Shown: positions 12,475 through 24,155 of the stretch, one piece after another
How the letters are laid out: each line of letters begins with the position of its first letter
Numbering within the stretch: the first letter of the stretch is position 1
Program-made: the position numbers and the translations under genes
NCBI GenBank assembly: GCA_033002965.1
Contig: JAURVB010013889.1
Span: forward strand, 124,001-188,000
Origin: Piper betle
Taxonomy: Eukaryota; Streptophyta; Magnoliopsida; Piperales; Piperaceae
Direction: 5' to 3'
DNA: 64,000 nt
The notes under the pieces: model-generated
Told to the model about the DNA's origin: nothing
Database searches by the model: none
The model's input: the letters and a program-made list of their open reading frames with translations, nothing else

Positions 12475-13770
12475 TATTTTAACAAAAAATATTAAATGAA
12501 ATACTAATTTAAATTCAATTTTTTAAAACATTAATAAATAATAATTTAAATTTTATAATTGATGAATAGATTAATAGTATCAACTCATCTCACATCTAAA
12601 ATTAAAATTTTTTTTAGTTATATCATATGTATACATGTATCGTATTGGCCTTCGAAAACCCGATACGTAACAGTTGTATCGCAATGCGTATCGAGAACAG
12701 GGAATACGATGGCTTATACGGGTCTGGTTAGACCCGCCAATTTAAGGAGGATTCCTGCACCAGCTCAGTAGCTGGCCTTATTGTAGTTATATACCCCGTT
12801 GAGATCTGTTGGCCTGCTCTGGAATTTGGAGTTTGGACTTTGGAGAAGAAGCTTGATTTGCAGTGGAGGAAATTAAATCTCTCCCTCGGACCCTCCCCAT
12901 GGATTCTACTCCTACCTTTTTTATCATTAGAGGCTTAGAAGAGCAAAATTTTCTACCTTACAATCACTCGACGTGAATCCGGATTCTTGTTGAAGTGGAG
13001 TCTAGCCTAATGATCACAAATTTATGCAAATGTCTTATTTTTCGCACTCTTATATTTAACGCTCGCATGTTGGTTCCATCCAAAATCCAGTTGTCCATTT
13101 TATATATATTCATTCATTCAAGACCTGAAATGATATGCATTATTCATTCTATCAATTAATTAACTCTTCTCCTCGTAAATTATACAACTCTATCTTCACT
13201 TATGCATGCCTTTTTTGTTCATCCATGCATTAAAAAATAAAAACAGGTTAAACTGTATTGAAGTGCATACATATATATATATATTTATACAATAAAAGCA
13301 CTGGCTAGCTGGTATTGGTATACATGCATACAGACAATCAAGTACGACGCCACAGAATGTGGTCAAGTGCATGCATAGTCAGAAGTGCACTGGCTGGCAG
13401 CCGCCATAGTCCAAGCATCCATCGACTTAAAATGTTTTTTCATCGAAGTCACGTTCTATGAATATTTTCTTTTTTAATTAAAAAAAACAGAGATACTGTT
13501 TTTGGCTTTTTTTTGGTTTGTTTGAAGATTCATACCGAGAGTGAGTTGGGTGAACAATGAATGTAACGATCTCAGATTCTGCTGGAAAGATTTTGATAGT
13601 ATCCACGTGGAGTGGGTGTCGACATTTTGCGTGCATGGCCAATCACGACCATGGGCGTATCTATCTTGTCTTGGTGGCAAACCACATTTTCTTCCTCCTG
13701 CCTTCCCCCAAGTGGGTGGTCACGGCTCCTTCCCAAACCGATCATTGTCCCGTTTCTAGCTCTTCCCTAT
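10800..13770. other. Long intergenic region between RING-H2 and allantoate deiminase genes
   Basis: I find no supported gene. Open stretches near 10946-11224, 11821-12063 and 12559-12771 have no domain or plant-like composition. A TA microsatellite lies at about 12441-12468. Parts could be decayed transposon sequence but no ends were identified. Confidence 0.45.
12441..12468. repeat. TA microsatellite
   Basis: About 14 uninterrupted TA units in AT-rich DNA. Unlike the other TA tracts in this window it does not border a hairpin element. Confidence 0.8.
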
Positions 13771-13773
13771 TGC

Positions 13774-13780
13774 TATATAG
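13774..13780 (+). promoter_or_regulatory. TATA box of the allantoate deiminase gene
   Basis: TATATAG, 75 bases before the ATG at 13849, at a fitting distance for a short 5' leader. Confidence 0.45.
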
Positions 13781-13848
13781 CTTTTTTCCTTTGGGAGTCC
13801 GGAGGGGAAGAGGAGGGTGGCTGCTGCTTCTCCTGTGCAGTGGCAGCC

Positions 13849-16800
13849 ATGGCTTCTTCTTCCTCACTTCGTTTATCGTGCTTCATCTATGATATCTTCA
13901 CTGGAAACCACTCCTTGGAGAGATACTCAACTGTTGTCATTGGTGTTGTATGCCTTCTCCATCTCCTTCTCTTCTCCTTGCCTGTCGTTGCCTCTCCTGA
14001 TTGGGCGGCGCCTGGTATGTATTATGTATATGTGCTTTGAGTATTGGTTTGTATTGGGTTTTGGTCTGTTTTTGGCTGTGGGTATGTGGGCATTGATCCA
14101 AAAAGTGTTGTGCTTTCTGATGCCATGTGCGTATGAGCATGTGAGGTTGATAATTTGTCTTTTATCTGCTACCTTGTATTGAATGGCTGGTGGTGTTCGT
14201 GACATTGTGCAAGTTGAAGTTGGGGAGAAAAGATGCGTAATTTGTCTAATTTGAGGCTTGGCTTTACTGGTAGACATTGTGGAAGCATAATTTAATTGTA
14301 TGGGATCGGTGGATGGTTTTGATGTCTTTCATTTTTTTCTTTGATACAGACGCCACAGATAAATACAATGAGGACACATTATGCTGGAGAATGATGTTTC
14401 CATTTTTTTAATTATGTAATTTGATGCTTGTTAGATGTGGATGCTGGGGCTGGAGTTGTACAGCTATTTCGCGAGATTCTCAGGGATGAGGCTGTGGCTA
14501 GATTGAATGAACTGGCAAAGGTATTGACCATAAGTTTTTATTGTTTTGGATTACTTTCTCTTTCTCTTGTTGAATCCATTGATCTAATTATTTTCGACAA
14601 CGAGCATGCTGTGAAAAATTTAAGTAAAGGATGCTATCTCTCCTGTTAAGAAGTCACATGAACAAGGGTTTGTTATCCCTCTCTTTTGGTAAGCATGTAA
14701 TACTCTTCCTAGCAGGATAGTTTGTTAGACTTGATTAATGCGTATTATGATCTCAAGTCCTTTGTAACAATCAGTGGCCGGTATTTTTTTAACAAAGAAA
14801 AAGGGTTATTGATTTCTCTGTCGCATAACTTGTGGATTATTATGACGGGTTTGTAGAATCGACCAACAAATACACTGAGTAGTCATATCAGATGGATATC
14901 TAAGAATTTTTCAGCTTTTTCAGAAAAATAATTCATTTAACTTTGGAATTCTTTCTATTCCTTAGTTGATTCATTGTGTTTCCATTTAGTTGATTAACTT
15001 TGAAATGCTTTATGTGTTAAACTTTCAATACAAGATAATAAATGTAGGAAGATGCACCTTGCTTAGAAAATGACTGATGTTATTTTTCCTCCATAGAGGT
15101 GCATCACATCATGCAAATTATACTGTGTATGGGAAGACAATGTTTAACACTTCATTTTTTTGCTTCAAAGGTTTCTGATGCTGATGCTTATCTTGAGAGA
15201 ACATTCTTCAGCCCGGCTTTTTTGAGAGCTACCGATCTTATTCGATGCTGGATGGAGGATGCTGGATTGAGAACGTTAGCTTAACTCTTTTTTATATCTT
15301 TTTCATGATTATCTCATTTAGTCATTCATTTAAGTGGAGGTGACTATGGTTGCAATGCTGTTTGTATTTATCTGCTATATTTGTTCAAGTCAGGTGGGTG
15401 GACCAGATGGGTAACTTGCATGGGCGAACTGAATCAACAAACTCAACTGCAGAGACACTTCTAATTGGTTCACATTTTGTTAGTGAAAATAATTGTCCTT
15501 TGGTTTATTGATTCCCATCCATAAATCAGGAAGGTTGACAATTTCATTGTTTCATAATGGCATTCGCAGGACACTGTTATTGACGCTGGTAAGTATGATG
15601 GGGCCTTGGGCATAGTTTGTGCCATTTCTGCACTGAAGGTTCTGAAATTTAGTGGAACACTGCACAAGCTTCGGCATCCAGTTGAGGTTTGTAATTAATA
15701 TGAGATTGACAATTGATTATTGTTGGTCAATACCTCGGTTCGGAGTTGGGCATGTGCTTTGTTGTGCATTTCGCCATTAGAAATTCTTTCTTTCGAAATA
15801 CTAGTTATACTTGTTTTTTTTTCAGGGGTCTGTTATTCTTTTTTAACTCCTGAGTAGAACTTGAACACTGCGATATTTTTTCCTGAACTGAATCTGTACT
15901 TTTACTAAATGTATTGTACTTACTTCTTTGTTGTTGCCTATCAGGTTATTGCATTTAGTGATGAGGAAGGAGTTAGGTTTCAGTCCACGTTCTTGGGAAG
16001 TGCAGCTATTGCTGGCAGTCTACCAGCGTCTACCCTGCAGATAGCTGACAAAAGGTTTATTGATTAATCAATTTCTTATATCTACATTAGTCTTTTTTTT
16101 CAGATGCTGATGCTTGACTTTTTTTGTTCAGCGGTATGACAATTAAAGATATACTTAAGCAACACCAAGTTGAAGCTTCAGAGGAAACCCTTTTTCACCT
16201 TAAGTATAGTCCACATTCTGTCTTGGGATATATTGAGGTAACATTTATTGAGTTGTACAATTTCTATCACACTAAATGGTAAAGCCAATTTTTACGATTA
16301 TCAGGTGCATATTGAACAAGGTCCTGTATTGGAGTCACTTGGTCTGCCTCTTGGAATTGTTGAGGGAATAGCTGGTCAAACACGATTAAAAGTATGTGCA
16401 TTGCTCTTTGTTTTTTAGTTTTTCCATCTTCAAGTATTGCTGCTATGTCTAGCTCTTCATTGTGCTATTTTGAGATGATGATCCTTTTTGTAATTGGTAC
16501 CCTTGAAACGCTTGATGCCATTCTATAATCTTTCTTTCATCTTCTGAGTCTACAATGCGTCAATACTGTTGCATTTTTTAAGGCTGTAAGAATTTAGCGT
16601 AATATTCAAAATTTGATGCTCGAGTGTGTACACAATTCTAGATTCTAGATTCTAGAAAAGATTTTGTGTTGGCACTTGGTACTACATTCACTTTCTAGTA
16701 CTGGATATGTTGTTGATTCACTCTTTCTGTATGTCGTTTCTTTGTTTGTTAATATGGATTTTTTTCATGTATAATTTCTACAGGTAACAGTAAAAGGTAC

Positions 16801-18116
16801 TCAAGGACATGCTGGAACTGTTCCAATGTCTATGCGTCAAGATCCGATGCCGGCTGCTGCTGAACTCATTGTTTTTTTGGAGTCTCTTTGTAAATACCCT
16901 GAGACTTCTTTGACTTATAATGGAGAATGCAGCGGCTTCAAAGAAAAGTCTATTGCAGGTTCTCTCGTATGTACAGTTGGAGAAATATCCTCCTGGCCGA
17001 GTGCAAGTAATGTCATCCCGGGACAGGTAAATTGATTTATGCCAGTACATTGTTTGTACCATACCAAGTTTAGTTAATGATTTAAAAAGTGCTGCAATTG
17101 CTGCATCATCTACTATGAAATTATTCTATGTTTGTCAGCATTTGGAAACCTAAACCTTGTTTAGTCTTCTCACTTGTTTGTACTCGGAAATGTGCTGGCA
17201 AATGATGTAATTTAGGCATTTGGTAGCTCTCTTCCCAGTAATATTTATATTTATTTCTGCTTACTTTGTATTTGCTTAATTTGACAGGTTGTCTTCACAG
17301 TAGATTTACGTGCTAGGGATGACATGGTACGAGAAGCCATTATCTATGAATATTCTAAGAGGATCCACAGAATATGTGATGAGCGCTCTGTATTTTGCAC
17401 TGTTGAACGGAAGGTCTGTGAGTGTATATTGCATTTGATTAACACTTAAATAGCATAACTACGTGGGTAGATTTTTTTTTTTATGATAAAATCTTGATGA
17501 AAAGTTAATACATGTGGGCTGCTATGACCTTTACAATTTCCGACCAATATTCTTGGGATGAACCATGATCTTTCTCCATTCAACATGCCAAGTTCTAAAA
17601 TTTGATGCTGAAAAACTTATGTGCGCAATTTCAGCATGACGCTAATGCTGTGCATTTTGATGGTGAGTGGAGTTCAGAACTAAAACATGCGGCTCATTCA
17701 GCAGGTAAGAAATTGGCTGGTGATGTTCAGATTGATGTGCCGGCATTGATGAGTGGAGCAGGGCATGATGCAATGGCCATGTCTCAGTTAACTAAGGTCA
17801 GTGGTTATCTATTGGTTGCATCATGGTGTTGTTTGCTTGGTGGTACTGAGAATGGCGATTTCATTCATGTTGGAAATAATTTTAATGATTGATTAAACAA
17901 ATCAATCAAACAATACGCTCTTATGTACCGTGCTCTTCTATCGGTTTCTCTTGTTCTACTTGGTGTAGTGATGCTGTGCTGTTACTGATTTAGGTGGCCA
18001 TGCTTTTTGTGCGTTGCCGTGGAGGTGTGAGCCATTCACCAGCAGAGCATGTATTAGACGATGATGTTTGGGCTGCAGGTCTAGCTCTTGTAACATATTT
18101 AGAGTCAAGTACGTAA
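13849..18116 (+). CDS. AAH: Allantoate deiminase (allantoate amidohydrolase), twelve exons
   Basis: Hydrolyses allantoate to ureidoglycine, ammonia and CO2 in the ER during purine/ureide nitrogen recycling; an Mn-dependent M20-type amidohydrolase. Exons: 13849-14014, 14435-14520, 15171-15274, 15394-15478, 15570-15686, 15945-16054, 16132-16237, 16305-16391, 16784-17026, 17288-17413, 17635-17796, 17994-18116. All introns are GT-AG and all phases agree, giving 504 aa. A hydrophobic N-terminus fits an ER signal. Motifs: REILRDEAVARLNELAKVSD; GSHxD at the exon 4/5 junction (His ~146); GKYDGALG (Asp ~157); FSDEEGVRF (~191-198); HIEQGP (~260-265); GHAGTVPM; SGAGHDAMAM (His ~454); GGVSHSP (~475-480). 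The residue after the GSH histidine is Phe where I remember Met. Expression is not readable from sequence. This is the best preserved gene in the window. Confidence 0.95.
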
Positions 18117-19610
18117 ATTGGGCGAAGTCCTGAAATTGTACAGAGGTAATTTAAGCTTCAAACGTTTAGTGCACCTTGTGAAAAAATCAATGAAAGATAA
18201 AGCAAACTTGATTTGTGGGTCAATATTGATTTTGTTGTTCTGTTTGATGTTAAAGGTCGTATGCATTACGTCCACTGATGAATAAAGATAAGAAGGAAAA
18301 AATGAACAAAACAAAATGCTCCTATTTTTTTAAGACTGGAGACTCTGTTACGTTGAAATTACCGGATCAATCTTTATAATCCTCGTAAGAATATTGTCTT
18401 GTGCCTTTGTCTTGTTTATGAAAATTCTATGAAACCATAGTTCTGAAGAAGTGCAACCGTGAGTCTAAACAGCTCCCTCCTGCTCAAGATGAGGTTGCAA
18501 ACAGACAAGCAGAGAATATCACAGTAACTCTGTCTTTCCGTTGCTCTCAAATAACAATGGTGAAAGCTGAATTCCAGAAACAGTTGTTTGAAGGGGAAAG
18601 TGTGAGGAACGTGTATCCATATTCTGATATTAAAGTATTGTTAAAAGATGGGTTCCAGAAAAGTTTTCTGAAGTGGAGAGTTTGATGGTCACTTATCCAT
18701 TGAGTCATTTGATCAGTTCATCAATATAAGATTGAAGATGGACATACCATTTATACGACCTTCAGTAAGCAGATGTCCAAATTTACTTGGCATCGCCATA
18801 CTTGTCACTTCACTTGCTTATTCAGAATCATGGTAACTTATCACCATTGATGACTTTAGCTTTTGGGGACCATTGACATTTAAATAATGAAAATCATGGT
18901 TTTGCTTAATTCCATTTCACATTGGGTGGTTTGAGACTCTTGAGTTTTTTCTAAGCCATTATTCCACCAATGTTAATATGTTACCTAACACAGCTTGACT
19001 TGATTTGCGGAGTCAATGGTCCATGGCCACCTTTGTCTTCTTCTACCAAAGGTGCTTGCTTAGTTCCTCTACCATTGCATTCTTATCAGTTATTCCAAAC
19101 TGGCCTTATCTTTAAGGTTGTCGTATTTTGGTTCTTCTTGATAGTAAGGTTTTCTTCTCCTCCTCCTCCTCCTCCAATAAAAAAACCTGGGCAGTTTTTG
19201 CAGCTGCAAACTTTGAACACGCTCAGCTGCCAAGTCAAATTCTGCTCCTCAGATGTCAACCCTCAACCACCTCCATGTCTCTATCCCGTTTGCTCATTGC
19301 ACTTTCGTTTTGGCAATTAGTTGCGGCGCACTAACTCAAACGTAACCATGATGGCAAGAACTAGACACACATTGAACCTAAAATAGCCTCCATATAATAT
19401 GATTTCAAAGCATGTGAAACAAGCTTAAATAAGCAAATCACCATAATCAATCTTTCTTTCAGTATAATACCAATTTATTTATTTACAAAAAAACTCAAAT
19501 TCATTTTACATTAGCAATAATCTAACCAGAGTCAACAAGTGTTGACACCATGTTAACATTGTAGAGGGTGTTTTTGTCAAAATTTCTTTATATCATCCTC
19601 TCTTCCCCTC
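18117..19610. other. Intergenic DNA between allantoate deiminase and ZIP genes
   Basis: Mostly AT-rich. It holds one unexplained open segment (18418-18684, listed separately) and a short TCC-rich run near 19155-19180. No other gene is visible. Confidence 0.4.
18418..18684 (+). other. Unrecognised open segment
   Basis: About 88 sense codons without a stop, ending in TGA, including ITVTLSFRCSQITMVKAEFQ and a charged VRNVYPYSDIKVLLKDG stretch. It has no upstream start and no domain I recognise. It lies about 300 bases after the allantoate deiminase stop in the same direction, so it could be 3' UTR, a stray exon or a decayed fragment. Confidence 0.2.
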
Positions 19611-19617
19611 TATATAA
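19611..19617 (+). promoter_or_regulatory. TATA box of the ZIP gene
   Basis: TATATAA after a C/T-rich stretch, 54 bases before the ATG at 19665. Confidence 0.6.
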
Positions 19618-19664
19618 CTAGCAAGGCCGTGTAGTTCTCGTTCACACTTCCAGCCACTACGGTC

Positions 19665-21086
19665 ATGGAGAAGCTAAGCCTTCTCTTCGTCTTCCTTCTA
19701 CTCTCCACCTCTCTCTTCATCTCCGTCGCCGCCGAGGACGAGTGCGACACCGGCGAAGACGGCGGCCGGGACAAGCAGGCGGCGCTCCGGCTCAAAATAG
19801 CGGCCATTGCGTCCATCCTCGCCGCAGGAGCGCTCGGCGTCTGCCTCCCCATCTTGGGCAGGTACGTCCCGGCCCTCCGGCCGGAGAAAGACGTCTTCTT
19901 CGTGATCAAGGCGTTCGCAGCGGGCGTCATCCTCGCCACCGGCATGATCCACATCCTCCCCGACGCCTTCGAGAACCTCACCTCGCCGTGCTTGAAGGAG
20001 AATCCATGGGGAAGTTCCCGTTCGCCGGGTTCGTGGCCATGCTTTCGGCGATCGGCACGCTCATGGTGGATGCTTTTGCTACCGGGTATTACAAGCGGGC
20101 GAGGGGCGGCGCCGGTGGGTGGCTTCCCGAGAAATTGCCGCCGGCGGACATGGAGGTGGCGGTGCATACGCATGGTACGCACGGCCATGCCCATGGGCCG
20201 ATGGTTGGAGGTGATGATCTTATCCGTCATAGAGTCATCTCTGAGGTTAGTTTTATACTTCTTCTTCCATGAACATGATTAATGTTTAACCCTTCTAATG
20301 TATGATTTGATAAAATATTACCTTTGGTTTTATCAGTATTACCATGAAATATTTTGATACATGCAAGGATGGTTTTGTTTATTTATTTTTTGAAGTTTCT
20401 GGCTTCCTCTTGTGTGCTGTGTTTTATGACATTATTATGTGGTAATCACTTTACTTTATTTATTTGCTCTTGCCTAACAGGTATAGATGTTCGTACTTTT
20501 GAGTGTTGATCTGTATGGGTTAACCTCTTTTTTATGTGTGTTTAGGTGTTGGAATTGGGGATTATTGTACACTCTGTTATAATTGGTATATCACTTGGTG
20601 CATCAGAGAGTCCGTCAACAATCAGGCCACTTGTAGCTGCCTTGAGCTTCCATCAGATGTTTGAAGGCATGGGCTTAGGAGGATGCATTGCTCAGGTTTG
20701 ATCTTCGATGCCCAACAATTTCATTTCCCGGTTCCCACAAAAGGGTTGGTTAACAAGCTATGTCTGACTGGTTCTTGCAGGCAAAATTCAAGCTCAAGAA
20801 GATCATAATCATGGGCTTATTTTTCTCGCTCACCACTCCAGTAGGAATAGCGGTGGGCATTGGGATCTCGTCCGTATATGACGAGAACAGCCCCACGGCC
20901 TTGATAGTGGAGGGCGTGTTCAACTCTGCTGCTGCGGGGATATTGATTTACATGTCCTTGGTTGATCTTCTTGCTGCAGACTATATGAACCCGAGGATGC
21001 AAAATAGTGGCAAGCTCCAATTCTGGGCCAGTGTGGCTCTTCTCTTTGGTGCAGGTTGTATGTCCCTCATGGCGAAGTGGGCATGA
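19665..21086 (+). CDS. ZIP-family zinc/iron transporter, three exons (one-base frame break in exon 1)
   Basis: ZIP proteins import Zn, Fe and related divalent metals across the plasma membrane. Exons: 19665-20245, 20546-20695, 20781-21086, giving about 345 aa. Features in order: signal peptide, TM1 ([20 protein letters not shown]), TM2 with [22 protein letters not shown]3 ([20 protein letters not shown]), a His-rich cytosolic loop [11 protein letters not shown] between TM3 and TM4, TM4 with [14 protein letters not shown]5 with [12 protein letters not shown], then TM6-8 and the usual short hydrophobic end. The TM4-TM5 metal-site histidines and Glu are present. In exon 1 the frame changes after NPW at the GGGG run 20008-20011; one missing base explains it and the exons total one base short of a frame. 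Exon 1 is very GC-rich, exons 2-3 are not. Confidence 0.9.
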
Positions 21087-22019
21087 CACAACCGTATCTC
21101 TTGCAATTTTGATGTCTATCTGAATTTGTGGAATGCAATATATTTCTGAAAATTTTGTAGTTTGCTAATATTGTTACCCGTTTTTATCATCCACCAAGCT
21201 TGAAATGTAATCTAAGTCTAATCAAAATTGCCATCCAAAACTAAGCTAAAAGAGATGATTCTTGAGGGAAACAGAGAGATTGACTGATTTGTACTATAAT
21301 CTTGACATTTTTATACATTGAACAGAACCAAAGGATCTCACGTCACGACCCCATAATTTCACTTTCAAGTGGTCTTTCTAGTGTGTGGAGAGGAAGATAG
21401 ATTTTCTGGACAATGCATGTAAGAAAGACAGAGCTTTGCCGTATAGAATAAGAACAAAAAGTGGGCGAAAGAAAGGTTGGAACAATGGCTTTGGATGCCT
21501 ACCACTAGCAGTGAGCAGAGCAGAGCATAAAGTATATATATATATATATATCTCGTGAAATGCTTCTTCTTCACCATTGAAATTGGTTGAATGAAACGAG
21601 AATGACAGTGGTACAAATAAAGTCATGCTTTTAGCATTTTGGTTGCCGGCTTCGGCTGGTAGTCTCGTGGGAAGCTTGACCATCCATTCTTTTCTAGCTA
21701 GTGGTCGCTAGTTCATGGCCAAATTGTGCACCAAGTACTCTGCAAATTACAAAGAGCTCTCAAGATGGTAAAGAGAGAGAGATGGAAAAGGAAAAAGAAA
21801 AAGAAAAGATGAGAGCTCATGAAAGCACCTCTATAATAGCTTTGAAAAAAAAATTAGCACTCTATCTTTGCTTGGAAAAAAATAGCACCTTTATAGTTTT
21901 CAAAGAGGACCAAAAACGATTTTGGGAGAAAATCCGAATTCCCGCCATTTTTTGGCGCGCCAAAACCCTAACCCCCGATCGCCGTCGCCGGAGAAGGAGA
22001 CGGCGCCCGTGAGGGTGGA
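21087..22019. other. ZIP 3' flank and upstream of zinc-finger fragment
   Basis: AT-rich, with a TA tract near 21531-21552 and a GAGA/GAAAAG-rich run near 21770-21810. No gene is supported. Confidence 0.4.
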
Positions 22020-22277
22020 ATGGTGAAGAAGAAGAAGAGAGCTATGGTGCTACTACTGCAACCGTGGGTTTGACGAAATTGAGGGAGTGATGCAGCACCA
22101 GAAGGCCAAGCACTTCAATTGTTATGTCTGCCACATGAAGCACTCCTCCGCCGGCGGCATGGTCATCCATGCCCTCCAGATTCACTAGGAGACTTTTTAC
22201 TTTGTATATGCTGGTTTTGATGTTTTTTGGTGATTGGGATTCGATAGAGATCGAGATCTGTGGAATGCGGGGAATGG
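22020..22277 (+). pseudogene. SUF4/BuGZ-like C2H2 zinc-finger gene fragment
   Basis: A start reading MVKKKKR at 22020 resembles the SUF4-type N-terminus. In the next frame, from 22045, comes [11 protein letters not shown] then [20 protein letters not shown] and [12 protein letters not shown], the paired zinc fingers typical of this family. At 22186 a TAG stands where family members have a Lys codon (HKE). About 50 bases further on, in another frame, SIEIEICGMRGM resembles the conserved post-finger segment (weaker evidence). The rest of the gene is not found. The fragment is followed at 22386 by a hAT element. Two frame changes, a nonsense codon and loss of the C-terminus make this a pseudogene. 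Confidence 0.6.
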
Positions 22278-22385
22278 TTTTCTGGCGGCTCGTTGTGGGG
22301 AAGGTGAATCTGTCTGCCAGCTCGAATTTGATCTTGGAAACATGCCTTTGAGTTGGGTTTTGGGGTTGTTTCTTCCTGTTGTAGT

Positions 22386-23170
22386 CCGGGTTGAGCAAAA
22401 TCGGCCGATTTAAATCGGATCGGCGCGATGCCGATCCGATTTCGGGGCCGAATTGGTCATTGAATCGGCCGATTTCGGCCGATTCCAACCGATTTAACTC
22501 GGAATCGGAATCGGTCGATTTAAATCGGAATCGGTTTTACGAAATTACTAAAATACCCTAGGTATGATTTTAATTAAATTAATTAAGCATGGGTAAAATG
22601 GTAATTTGGCTTTTAAAACCCTCCCTGCTTCCGCCGCCCTTCGCTCCGCTTCCGCCGTAGCTCCGCCACGGCCGTCCGACCATGCCGCCGCCCCGTTTCC
22701 GCCCCCGCCGTGCGTCCCCGACTCCGGGGTCGCTGCCCTCCGCTCCGCCGCAGCTCCGCCACGGCCGTCCGACCACGCCGCCGCCCCGTTTTCGCCTCCG
22801 CCGTGCGTCCCCGACTCCGGGCTCGCCGCCGGCGGGGTAGGGAGGGGAGGGTGGCATTCTCGTAATTAAAAGTTGACTCGAGTGTAACTCGAGTCAAAAA
22901 TAATAATTAATTTATAAATAATTTAAAAAAATCTTAAAAAATATTTAAAAATATCATAAACTATAATACACAGAATAATATCAAAATAACATCAATACCT
23001 AATTTTAATATATTTATATTATGAATTATCAAATTATTATATATAACCGATTAAATTAATTTGGATCGATTCAATTGAACCGATTCCTGGCCGATTCAGA
23101 CCGATTCCGATTCCGATTCCGATTCACTGGAAAACCGATTCCGATTCCAATTCCGATTTATGCAACCATG
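22386..23170. mobile_element. Non-autonomous hAT-like element, 785 bp
   Basis: Flanked by a perfect 8 bp direct repeat GTTGTAGT at 22378-22385 and 23171-23178, the size made by hAT transposases. Ends are imperfect inverted repeats: CCGGGTTGAGCAAAATCGG at the left and CATGGTTGCATAAATCGG (complement) at the right. Both arms are crowded with CGATTCCGATT and AATCGGCCGATT units. The middle (22620-22845) is GC-rich and contains a tandem duplication of about 96 bases with CTCCGCCACGGCCGTCCGAC in each copy. After it comes GACTCGAGTGTAACTCGAGTC and AT-rich DNA. There is no transposase gene, so it would rely on one elsewhere. Confidence 0.8.
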
Positions 23171-23431
23171 GTTGTAGTTTTTTACTGAATGCTATTTTGG
23201 TGAAGATGGTTCATTCACATTTGGAGAAGTGGAAGCTCCTTCGTAAGGACATTTTGGTGGGGGAGTGTCGGGATCATTGGCGCCTCCTGGTTGTCATTGT
23301 TCTCCGGTTTATGTTGTAAGTTTCTAACTGGAACCTAATAAGTTAGGAGTTTATTTTTTGAATGATTGGACGCGCCTGATAATTTGTTCAAAAAATGACA
23401 TAGAATATATATATACATATATACCTATATA

Positions 23432-24155
23432 AGGGTAAGGAGGCTGTACTGTGGCTGTGCTGCAGTGTTTCAGCCGTTGGATCAATCCAACGCTGAAACA
23501 TGCTCCCACTTCCCCCTTCTCCGGCCGTTGGATTTAATCCAACGGCTGGATAAAAAAGATTCTAGCGTCGCCGCCACCGCCGCTGCCGGCCGACGCGATG
23601 CCATCCCCCTGCCCCGCCCGTCGCCGCCCCGCCGGGCGCGCAACGTAACCGCCGGGCGACGGGGCGGTGGATTTAGCCGCCCCGCGTCTTCTCCTGCCAG
23701 CCCGTCGCCCCGCCGCCGGGCGACACTACCGCCACCCCGTCCCCCGCCAGCCACCCCGCCGTGCGACTCTCCCCCGTCCCCCGCCCGCCACCCCCACTGC
23801 GCGACGCCCCCCGTCCCCGCCTGCCACCCCGCCGCGCCCCCCTCGGCCCCCGCCCGCCACCCCGCCGCGCCCCCCTCAGCCCCCACCCGCCACCCCGCCG
23901 CGCCCCCCTCGGCCTCCGCCCGCCACCCCGCCGCGCCACGCCGCGCCGCACCCCCGTCCCGTGTCGCCGCTGCCCCCCCCTGGCTGTCGCCGTGGCCGGG
24001 CACCCTTCTCGCCCCCTCCGCCGTCGCTGCTGCGGCGGCGGCGCCGACAGATCTTTTTTTTTTTGATCTTGGCCGTTGGATGCTAATCCAACGGCCAAGA
24101 TCAAACTCCAGCACAACCAAGATGGTTGTGCTGGAGTACAGGAAAAGTTTTTCCT
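23432..24155. mobile_element. TA-region hairpin element 1, GC-rich core
   Basis: Flanked by a 9 bp direct repeat ACCTATATA (23423-23431 and 24156-24164), the size usual for Mutator-like elements. Ends are AGGGTAAGGAGGCTGTACTG and AGGAAAAACTTTTCCTGTAC (complement). Left hairpins: GTTTCAGCCGTTGGAT with a matching ATCCAACG-CTGAAAC arm, and CCGTTGGATT/AATCCAACGG. Right hairpins: GATCTTGGCCGTTGGAT/ATCCAACGGCCAAGATC (17 bp) and CTCCAGCACAACCA/TGGTTGTGCTGGAG (14 bp). The core is GC-rich with about three 35-base CCGCC-type tandem units near 23815-23940. Open frames in the core are low-complexity Pro/Arg/Ala strings on both strands and are not genes. Confidence 0.75.

Noticed and set aside
21532..21552. 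Possible further hairpin element at the TA tract
   Set aside because: I found no CCGTTGGAT-type hairpin or GC-rich core beside this tract.
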